Position numbers and translations under genes: made by a program | Assembly (NCBI GenBank): GCA_028290305.1 | Contig: JAQGKC010000406.1 | Span: 1 to 59,531, forward strand | Length of the DNA stretch: 59,531 bases | Direction of reading: 5' to 3' | DNA from: Bradyrhizobium sp. | GTDB lineage: Bacteria; Pseudomonadota; Alphaproteobacteria; Rhizobiales; Xanthobacteraceae | In this document: positions 52,957 through 59,531 of the stretch, in pieces | Layout of the letters: every line of letters begins with the position of its first letter | Numbering within the stretch: the stretch's first letter is position 1 | The notes under the pieces: generated by a model | Database searches by the model: none | Told to the model about the DNA's origin: nothing | The model's input: the letters and a program-made list of their open reading frames with translations, nothing else

Positions 52957-54621
52957 ATGTGGGATCAAGTCTATAATCCATTTGGCAACGCCACGCTTTC
53001 GACCATCGCCGCGGCGATACCCGTCGTCACGCTGCTTGTTCTGATCGCAAGCGGCAAGGTCAAGGCGCATATCGCAGCCATCGTTGCGTTGGTGCTGGCC
53101 AATCTGGTGGCAATTTTTCTCTTCACCATGCCGGCCAACCTGGCGATTCGCGCCTCGTTGCTGGGCATCGTCACCGGCTTCTTCCCGATTGGCTGGATCG
53201 TGCTGAACGTCATCTTCATGTACCAGCTCACGGTTACCGCCGGCCGGTTTGAAGCGCTCAAGCGGGCCGTGGGTGGTGTGACTGCGGACCGGCGATTGCA
53301 ACTGCTGCTGATTGCATTTTCGTTCGGCGCGTTCTTCGAAGGCGCATCCGGTTTCGGTACACCGGTGGCGATAACGGGCGCGATCCTGATCGGGCTCGGC
53401 TTCTCGCCGCTCGCGGCATCCGGCCTGTCGCTGATCGCCAATACGGCGCCGGTCGCCTATGGCGCGCTGGGTACACCGATCCTGGGCCTCGCTTCGGTGA
53501 CCGGCCTCGATCCCTATGTTCTGGGCGCCATGGTCGGGCGGCAATTGCCGATCTTCTCGCTGATCGTGCCATTCTGGGTGGTGTGGGCGTTCGCCGGCTG
53601 GAAAGGCATGAAGGACGTCTGGCCGGCCATTCTCGTCACCGGCGTGTCGTTCGCCATCCCGCAATTCGTGATCTCGAACTACATCAACCCGTGGATTGTC
53701 GACATCGGCGCTTCGCTGATTTCAATGGGTTGCCTCATTCTCTTCCTGAGAGTCTGGCAACCGAAGGTACTCTGGCTGTCGCCGGCGTTGCGCGGCAATG
53801 ATGTATCCGCCAGTACGATGCCTCCGGCGAAGCTGATCGATCCGACGCCCCTGACGTCAGGGGAACTGATCACCGCGCTGCTGCCATGGATCATCCTGTG
53901 TGCCATTCTGCTGATCTGGGGCACAGGCTGGTTCAAGGCCGCAGTGAATCCGATCTTCACCTGGAACTATCCGGTGCCCGAACTGCACAACATGATCAAC
54001 AAGGTTGCGCCGGTGGTTCCGACGCCGACCAAGGAAGGTGCGATATTCTCGTTCACCTATCTGTCGTTTACCGGCACGGGAATGTTGATCGCCGCCATCA
54101 TCGCGGGCTTCATCATGGGGCTGTCGCCGGGCAAGATCGTCTCCGAATACGGGCGCACCATAAAATTATGCGCGTATTCGCTGGTCACGATCTCAGCGAT
54201 GCTGGCGATCGGTACCTTGACCCGGCTCTCCGGAGTTGACGCGACGCTCGGTCTCGCCTTCGCCGCGACCGGCGTGCTCTATCCCTTCTTCGGCACCTTG
54301 CTGGGCTGGCTCGGTGTCGCGCTGACGGGATCGGATACGTCTTCGAATATTCTGTTCGGCAATCTGCAAAAGATCACATCACAACAGCTCGGAATCTCAC
54401 CGATCCTGATGGCGGCCGCGAATTCGTCCGGCGGCGTCATGGGCAAGATGATCGACGCGCAGTCGATCGTCGTCGCCTCGACCGCCACCAACTGGGTCGG
54501 ACACGAAGGCACTATCCTGCGTTTCGTGTTCAAGCATTCGATTGCGTTGGCGTGTCTTGTCGGCCTGTTTGTGATGCTGCAGGCCTATGTCTATCCGTTC
54601 ACGGAGATGGTCTTGAAGTAA
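52957..54621 (+). CDS. L-lactate/glycolate permease family protein
   Basis: A 554-residue inner-membrane protein of the LctP family with about 12-14 helices. The N-terminus WDQVYNPFGNATLSTIAAAI, EGASGFGTPVAITGAIL near 127-143, NTAPVAYGALGTPI and TGSDTSSNILFGNLQ near 457-471 are diagnostic. It takes up lactate or glycolate with protons. GGGGAGG precedes ATG 52957; the frame extends 44 codons upstream without coding signs. It lies 4.4 kb from glcDEF, so glycolate uptake is an attractive possibility, and the Ldh_2-type enzyme at the window start is another potential partner. Its own terminator follows. Confidence 0.92.
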   Translation: MWDQVYNPFGNATLSTIAAAIPVVTLLVLIASGKVKAHIAAIVALVLANLVAIFLFTMPANLAIRASLLGIVTGFFPIGWIVLNVIFMYQLTVTAGRFEALKRAVGGVTADRRLQLLLIAFSFGAFFEGASGFGTPVAITGAILIGLGFSPLAASGLSLIANTAPVAYGALGTPILGLASVTGLDPYVLGAMVGRQLPIFSLIVPFWVVWAFAGWKGMKDVWPAILVTGVSFAIPQFVISNYINPWIVDIGASLISMGCLILFLRVWQPKVLWLSPALRGNDVSASTMPPAKLIDPTPLTSGELITALLPWIILCAILLIWGTGWFKAAVNPIFTWNYPVPELHNMINKVAPVVPTPTKEGAIFSFTYLSFTGTGMLIAAIIAGFIMGLSPGKIVSEYGRTIKLCAYSLVTISAMLAIGTLTRLSGVDATLGLAFAATGVLYPFFGTLLGWLGVALTGSDTSSNILFGNLQKITSQQLGISPILMAAANSSGGVMGKMIDAQSIVVASTATNWVGHEGTILRFVFKHSIALACLVGLFVMLQAYVYPFTEMVLK

Positions 54622-54648
54622 GCGACCAGTTCTGACGACCCTCACGAA

Positions 54649-54682
54649 AATCCCCGCGGCCGATGCCGCGGGGATTTGTTTT
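54649..54682 (+). terminator. Terminator after the lactate permease gene
   Basis: A perfect 12-bp stem AATCCCCGCGGC/GCCGCGGGGATT with a CGAT loop, followed by TGTTTT. Confidence 0.85.
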
Positions 54683-54792
54683 GTGAGTCACTTCTTTTTG
54701 TGACGGCTTTTGTGGCGACCAATCTGGTCAATGTCACGCTCGCCCATTAGAACAGCCCGCGACTGCGGGCGGCGCCATATTCGAGAGGCTGT

Positions 54793-55209
54793 ATGTTTTC
54801 AACGACAAGGTTTTTAAAGCCGGCTGCCGTAACGGCAATCCTGGTTGCGGCCATCCTCAACGTCGCCCCGGTTTGTGCCGAAGAAGAGTTCCCATTCGGA
54901 TTCGAAATGACATTGGATGTCGCACATCAGCCCGGCTCGAAGCGGCTCCCGACGCTGCAGATCGGCGACAACGGCGAGGCGACGCTCGAACTGTGGTGCA
55001 AGGGCGGCAAAGGCCAGTTTTCAGTCGCGGGCAATACCGTGATTTTCGTCCCCGGTCCGCTGGAGGATCATGCCTGCCCTGCGGCGCAGGCCCAGGCGGA
55101 CGATGACCTGGTTGCAGCATTGGGCGAGGCCGCCACCTGGAAGCGTCAGGGCGATCTGGTTTCGTTCATCGGAACGAAACCGCTGCGATTCCATATCAAT
55201 ACCAACTAG
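54793..55209 (+). CDS. Secreted hypothetical protein (138 aa)
   Basis: A 138-residue protein with a signal peptide (FLKPAAVTAILVAAILNVAP, cleavage near VCA-EE). The mature part is a small beta-rich domain: FGFEMTLDVAHQPGSKRLPT, then IGDNGEATLELWCKGGKGQF and TWKRQGDLVSFIGTKPLRF, with two cysteines that could pair. It resembles META/heat-shock-HslJ-like lipoprotein folds in layout, but this is only an impression. Function unknown. Confidence 0.7.
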   Translation: MFSTTRFLKPAAVTAILVAAILNVAPVCAEEEFPFGFEMTLDVAHQPGSKRLPTLQIGDNGEATLELWCKGGKGQFSVAGNTVIFVPGPLEDHACPAAQAQADDDLVAALGEAATWKRQGDLVSFIGTKPLRFHINTN

Positions 55210-55275
55210 CGGTTCAAGCGAAAGCCCGCCCGGGGGGATCCGGGATGGCCGCCGGTTCGCCTGAAAATATAACGC

Positions 55276-56820
55276 TCAGTTCTCGCGCAAAATCATGTCG
55301 GCGCACGCGCCAGCGGATTGCACAACGCCGGAATAGCCGCCGAACCCTGCATAGGCTGACGCGAGATAAAGGCCCGGCACTGCCGTGCGCGGCGAACGCA
55401 CCGGGGCGCGCCAGATCGAGCGAGGCGGCATTGGCGCGAACCCATAGACGGAGCCGTTGGGCGCATTGAGATACTGCCGGACCGACAGCGCGGTATTGAA
55501 TGACGATGCGACGACGCCTTTCGCGAGGCCTGGATAAAACGAATCGAGATAGCGAACGATCGCCGCCTGCCACCGCCCGCGCTTTTCGCGATAGGCGTCC
55601 ATGTCCCAACTGTCCCAATTCGACAACAGGTCAGGTCCAAGGACCGAAAGCACATAGGGCGGAGCGGGAACTCCGGAATCGATCGCGGCGTAATCGACCA
55701 TGGACATCGGCGGCATGCGCTCGCCCGGTTCCGCCGCCATCAGCGCCGCACCTTGCGCATAATCGGACAGCCGGGTCAGTTCACGCGGCAGCAATTGCGT
55801 GGAATAGGTCGATATCCCGAACTCGCGCGGCGGCTTCGACAGGCCGAGCGTGAGGGCGAACAGCGACATCGACGGTGTTTGCCCGGCGTAGCTTTCTATC
55901 ATTTCTTTCGCGGCCGCAGCAGGCATCAAGGATGCGAGTGTCTCAGGCGCGGCGTTGCTGACGATCCGAAAGCCTTCCACCACCTGCGGATCGCTGCCGT
56001 CGCGCGCGGTATGCGTGACGGCGCTGACGCGGCCCTGCGGGTCCAAGGCAATGCCGCTGACAACGCGGCGCACCAGCACCTCTCCGCCGGCCACCCTGAC
56101 GGCACGGGCGAGCGCGCTTGAAAGCCGTTGCGAGCCGCCTTGCACGAAACGTCCGCCGCTTTGCAGATAGCTTCCCTGCGCCATCGCAAAGAAAATCCAC
56201 CACAGCGTCGCCGGGTCGTCGTGATAATAAGAGAGATTGGCGGCCAGCGCGCATTTGACGGCTTCGTTGTCGCCGAAAACCCGGTCGAGCTTTTGCGACA
56301 GCGACAGGCGCCAGTCGCGGATATCGGGAACACGTTTCAGCAGAGCGCGCACGCTTTCGCGTGAGTTTCTGAAAGCATCCCCGTCTGGCGAGAGCGTGCC
56401 CAGGGCGGACGCAATGCGCTGCATTTCTCCGAGTAATTGATGGATCCCTGCACGGGCTTCCGGGAAGCGCTCGGTCAGCGCGCGCTGCGCCGCGTCGAAA
56501 TTGTCCGGCATTACAAACGGCCGGTCGAGCGGGCCGCCGCGGACCTGGTAAAATACGCCGGACGGAATCCATTTTACGGCGTCGATGACGCCTGCACGCG
56601 TCAGCGCGTCGTGTTTCGGATCGCGGGGATCGTGCGGATCGCTGGTTTCATGCAGCGAGCCTTCGACGAACAGATCGCCGGATTTGTAGCTCGATGCCGC
56701 GCCGCCCACCGAGTTGCTGCGCTCGATGACGAGGACCTTGCGTCCCGCACGCGCCAGGATCGCGCCGGCGGTCAAGCCTCCAAGGCCGGCGCCGATCACC
56801 ACTACGTCATAGCGCGCCAT
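55276..56820 (-). CDS. CrtI-like NAD(P)/FAD-dependent oxidoreductase
   Basis: A 514-residue flavoprotein of the phytoene desaturase/retinol saturase/carotene isomerase superfamily. The FAD-binding VVVIGAGLGGLTAGAILARA is at 6-25 and VIERSNSVGGAASSY near 30-44, GGRFVQGGSQRLSSALARAV near 222-241 is the second conserved segment, and GLYLASAYAGFGGYSGVVQSA near the C-terminus closes the cofactor site. No carotenoid biosynthesis genes are adjacent, so a different isoprenoid or fatty substrate is possible. Monocistronic; it lies downstream of a secreted-protein gene on the same strand. Confidence 0.87.
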   Translation of the reverse strand: MARYDVVVIGAGLGGLTAGAILARAGRKVLVIERSNSVGGAASSYKSGDLFVEGSLHETSDPHDPRDPKHDALTRAGVIDAVKWIPSGVFYQVRGGPLDRPFVMPDNFDAAQRALTERFPEARAGIHQLLGEMQRIASALGTLSPDGDAFRNSRESVRALLKRVPDIRDWRLSLSQKLDRVFGDNEAVKCALAANLSYYHDDPATLWWIFFAMAQGSYLQSGGRFVQGGSQRLSSALARAVRVAGGEVLVRRVVSGIALDPQGRVSAVTHTARDGSDPQVVEGFRIVSNAAPETLASLMPAAAAKEMIESYAGQTPSMSLFALTLGLSKPPREFGISTYSTQLLPRELTRLSDYAQGAALMAAEPGERMPPMSMVDYAAIDSGVPAPPYVLSVLGPDLLSNWDSWDMDAYREKRGRWQAAIVRYLDSFYPGLAKGVVASSFNTALSVRQYLNAPNGSVYGFAPMPPRSIWRAPVRSPRTAVPGLYLASAYAGFGGYSGVVQSAGACADMILREN

Positions 56821-56945
56821 CGAATGTGTAACCCTGAAAGCCCTTCGAATATGGCCTGTTCATTGCCGCTATGACACGGCATGTCAAATGCGCGATTGCA
56901 TGGAGAGGATGCGCCGGAAGTACCCGAGATCGAGGGAAAGTTCAG

Positions 56946-58142
56946 CTATTTCCAGGCTGACTTGTCTGCGTCCCAGCGCTGGCCCCTGAATGCCTTCGCC
57001 AGCGCGTCGACCGAGCCATTGTCGTCTTTTGGCTCGGCTTCCTCGTCGCCGCTGGCCTCGTCGGCGAGATTGAGCTTTGGCCCGGCGGATTCGTCCGTCG
57101 TCGAAATGGCGGGACTGCCGATCCACAGCATCAAGCGGTCGGACGCGCCGGGCTTGTCCGGCGCCACCAGGGCGTTCACTTCAACCGTCTCGGTGAGTTC
57201 GAGCGCCGGAAATACCTGGCTCGGCCGCTTGAAGGTCAGTTTCAGCTTTCCGGTATTGGCATTCCAGGTCGAAGACGACGATTTCGCCGAAAGCGTTTTC
57301 GTCAGCACGCTGGCGATCGCCGCCGCGAGCTTGTCCTTGTTGAGCCTGTCGCCGTCGCGCCAGTCGGCGGCCGGGAAACGGATGGAACGTTCCATGTCCA
57401 CCACACCGCTGGTCCAGCCGGCGGCGACCACGCCGGGTGACGACTTGGCCTTCGCCACCAGCGCGGCGGCACGGTCCGGATCGACGTTGATATTGATGGT
57501 CTGTTCGCCGGCGCGCAGCGCATCGCATGTGACGGCGAGACTATTCAGGGAAACCTCGACGTCCTGCCCTTTCAACCCCTTCAGGAAATCCGCCACAGCG
57601 TCCAGCTTTACCTTCACGGCAATGGCTTCCGGAGAAACCTCGGTGAAATCCTTTGGCATCGCCGTGATGCCATCATCGGTCGACTGGTTGTCCAGGAATT
57701 CCTTTTCACTCAGATCGGAATTGTCCGAGGAGGTCACCTCCGTCACGGTCTGACCGACGCCGATCTGGCCCTTGAATTCGAAGGTGTCGCCGGTCGGCCT
57801 GCGTACCAGTTTCACCGTCACGGGCAATTTATCGCCGAGGCTCTGGGTGCTGCCGGTCAGGGTCTGACCGTTCACCGCGAGGTTGGCGATAAAGCGGTCC
57901 TTGCGATCGGAGCCTTTCTCGGCCGGGTAGCAAACATCGAGCACTGCCGAGGTGACGGTCTTGCTCTGGCGGGTTTCCTTGAGGACGACGTCGGCATTGC
58001 CGTCCATCAACCCATCGATGGACGTGAAATATCTGACTTCGTTGGCGCCCGGTGTGGCTTTCGGCGACAGCTTCATTTCAGCGAAGGCAATATCCGGCGA
58101 GGCTGTCATCAGGCCGAAAAGGCAGAGCAGAAGCGCGCGCAT
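56946..58142 (-). CDS. Secreted hypothetical protein (398 aa)
   Basis: A 398-residue protein with a signal peptide (RALLLCLFGLMTASPDIAFA). I do not recognise a domain. The body is beta-rich and mildly repetitive, with TSIDGLMDGNADVVLKETRQ early, KVKLDAVADFLKGLKGQDVE in the middle and a long acidic Asp/Glu-rich segment (EASGDEEAEPKDDNGS) near the end. Likely periplasmic. It lies 126 nt upstream of the CrtI-like gene on the same strand and after the groEL terminator. Confidence 0.7.
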   Translation of the reverse strand: MRALLLCLFGLMTASPDIAFAEMKLSPKATPGANEVRYFTSIDGLMDGNADVVLKETRQSKTVTSAVLDVCYPAEKGSDRKDRFIANLAVNGQTLTGSTQSLGDKLPVTVKLVRRPTGDTFEFKGQIGVGQTVTEVTSSDNSDLSEKEFLDNQSTDDGITAMPKDFTEVSPEAIAVKVKLDAVADFLKGLKGQDVEVSLNSLAVTCDALRAGEQTININVDPDRAAALVAKAKSSPGVVAAGWTSGVVDMERSIRFPAADWRDGDRLNKDKLAAAIASVLTKTLSAKSSSSTWNANTGKLKLTFKRPSQVFPALELTETVEVNALVAPDKPGASDRLMLWIGSPAISTTDESAGPKLNLADEASGDEEAEPKDDNGSVDALAKAFRGQRWDADKSAWK

Positions 58143-58243
58143 ATGGGATTCCTCGAACGATAAAACCGGGCAGTATCGTCAAGTTCTTTCGATTCTGGCC
58201 GAATCGGAACCTGATCTTCCCTAGCAAACCTCGACATCATTCG

Positions 58244-58275
58244 CCAAAAAAGAAGGCCGCCCGGAGGCGGCCTTC
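58244..58275 (-). terminator. Terminator of the groEL operon
   Basis: A 10-bp stem GAAGGCCGCC/GGCGGCCTTC with a 4-base loop. Read on the minus strand it is followed by a run of Ts (AAAAAA at 58246-58251 on plus), 30 nt past the groEL stop. Confidence 0.88.
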
Positions 58276-58305
58276 GTCGATCGATCATGTCCTAGCGGCC
58301 GGTTT

Positions 58306-59531
58306 TTAGAAACCCATCCCGCCCATTCCACCCATGCCGCCGCCACCGCCGGGCATCGGCGGTGCCGGCTCCTTCGGCAGCTCGGCGACCATGGCTTCGG
58401 TCGTCACCAACAGGCCGGCGACGGAGGCCGCGTCCTGCAATGCGGTGCGTACCACCTTGGCCGGGTCGATGATGCCCTTGGCGACCATGTCGACATATTC
58501 TTCGGTCTGCGCATCGAAGCCGAAAGTCTCGGACTTGTTCTCGAGGATCTTGCCGACCACGATCGAGCCTTCGACGCCGGCATTCTCGGAGATCTGCCGG
58601 ACCGGCGCTTCCAGGGCCTTCAGCACGATATTGATACCGGCCTGCACATCGGAGTTGTCGTTGTGAATGCGTCCGACGGCCCGCTTGGCGCGCAGCAGCG
58701 CCACGCCGCCGCCCGGCACGATGCCTTCCTGCACGGCTGCGCGGGTTGCATTGAGAGCGTCCTCGACGCGGTCCTTTTTCTCTTTCACCTCGACCTCGGT
58801 CGCGCCGCCGACGCGAATGATCGCGACGCCGCCGGCGAGCTTGGCAAGCCGCTCCTGCAGCTTCTCGCGGTCGTAGTCCGAGGTGGTCTCCTCGATCTGC
58901 GCCTTGATCTGGCCGACGCGGGCTTCGATGTCCTTTTTCTTGCCGGCGCCGCTGACGATCGTAGTGTTTTCCTTGTCGATCACGACCTTGCGGGCGCGGC
59001 CGAGCATGTTGACCGTGACGTTTTCGAGCTTCATGCCGAGTTCATCGGAGATCAGCTGACCGCCGGTCAGGATCGCGATGTCCTCCAGCATCGCCTTGCG
59101 GCGATCGCCGAAGCCGGCGCCTTGACGGCGGCGACTTTCAGGCCGCCGCGCAGCCGGTTCACCACCAGCGTTGCCAGCGCCTCGCCCTCGACGTCCTCGG
59201 CGATGATCAAGAGCGGGCGGCCCGACTGCACCACCGCTTCCAATACCGGCAGCATCGACTGCAGCCCGGACAGTTTCTTCTCGTGCAGCAGCACGTAGAC
59301 GTCCTCGAGCTCGGCGGTCATCTTTTCGGCGTTGGTGATGAAATAGGGCGACAGGTAGCCGCGGTCGAATTTCATGCCCTCGACGATGTCGACTTCGGTC
59401 ACCAGCGACTTGTTCTCTTCGACGGTGATGACGCCTTCATTGCCGACCTTCTGCATCGCCTGGGCGATCATCTTGCCGATCGCGGCGTCGCCGTTCGACG
59501 AGATGGTGCCGATCTGCGCGATTTCGGACGA
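58306..59531 (-). CDS. groEL: Chaperonin GroEL, partial, with internal frameshift
   Basis: The C-terminal three quarters of the 60-kDa chaperonin; the gene runs off the right edge. It shows [20 protein letters not shown], the apical [54 protein letters not shown] and the GGM-rich tail. The frame breaks near 59113-59116: [21 protein letters not shown] is expected, but one C is missing (plus strand AAGCCGGCGCC instead of AAGCCCGGCGCC), so the upstream frame reads [11 protein letters not shown] and stops at 59067 while the rest resumes as AMLEDIAIL. Rhizobia often have several groEL copies, so this may be a dead paralogue; otherwise a homopolymer sequencing error is likely. Confidence 0.92.

Overview
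The window looks like chromosomal DNA of a Bradyrhizobium-type alphaproteobacterium (Nitrobacteraceae, Rhizobiales). The reasons are high GC, a glcD-glcE-glcF operon, a TorF-family porin, a short basic L36 protein, a GGM-tailed GroEL, and extragenic palindromic repeats of the kind I associate with that group (18848-18905, 25340-25426, 29151-29268). The genus is inferred from style, not from a marker gene. I see no rRNA, tRNA, CRISPR array or prophage.

Layout. 1-1189: two minus-strand oxidoreductase genes (Ldh_2-type dehydrogenase, then the 5' end of a flavin monooxygenase). 1563-5705: a 1380-residue c-di-GMP enzyme with five tandem GAF-like repeats before GGDEF and EAL domains. 5721-6642: a small unknown protein and a secreted cupin. 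6855-23153: an exopolysaccharide (EPS) locus. Minus-strand genes are an ExoP/Wzc-like co-polymerase with a degenerate Walker A, a WecG/TagA/CpsF transferase, galE, a methyltransferase, two GT2 glycosyltransferases and a DUF6492 protein. Plus-strand genes are a Wzy/O-antigen-ligase-type protein, a Tat-exported GH10 glycanase, a Wzx-type flippase, an adenylosuccinate-lyase-like protein of unusual composition, and a CelD/BcsL-type acyltransferase. No outer-membrane exporter (Wza) and no initiating phosphoglycosyltransferase are in view, so the pathway must be completed elsewhere.

23147-34368: mostly single metabolic genes (DUF5996, WrbA, pirin, an SDR divergent from a LysR regulator, a Bug/TctC binding protein, YbaK, a haloacid dehalogenase, two MDR reductases, an amidohydrolase). 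34515-34914: a truncated gene start joined to a decayed IS110 transposase. 35128-36688: a compact PadR / HAAS-like membrane protein / SnoaL operon with overlapping genes. 37031-43711: a frameshifted MaoC hydratase, rpmJ, a TPR protein, DUF3750, an alpha/beta hydrolase, an ABC binding protein and a PhoD-like phosphatase. 43809-54621: cytochrome c2, glycolate oxidase glcDEF, a lysine-rich histone H1-like protein, the porin, an SbmA/YddA-like ABC protein and a lactate/glycolate permease. Permease and GlcDEF together would allow glycolate or lactate uptake and oxidation. 54793-59531: a secreted unknown, a CrtI-like oxidoreductase, a secreted 398-residue unknown and the 3' part of groEL.

Single-base indels at short homopolymers break groEL, the maoC-like gene and the IS110 fragment. 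Because groEL is normally essential, sequencing error is a serious possibility for at least that one. The most interesting material is the EPS locus: a probable pseudo-kinase co-polymerase, an exported GH10 glycanase, an odd lyase, TTAACCAT-type motifs in its intergenic regions, and a multi-GAF c-di-GMP enzyme nearby.
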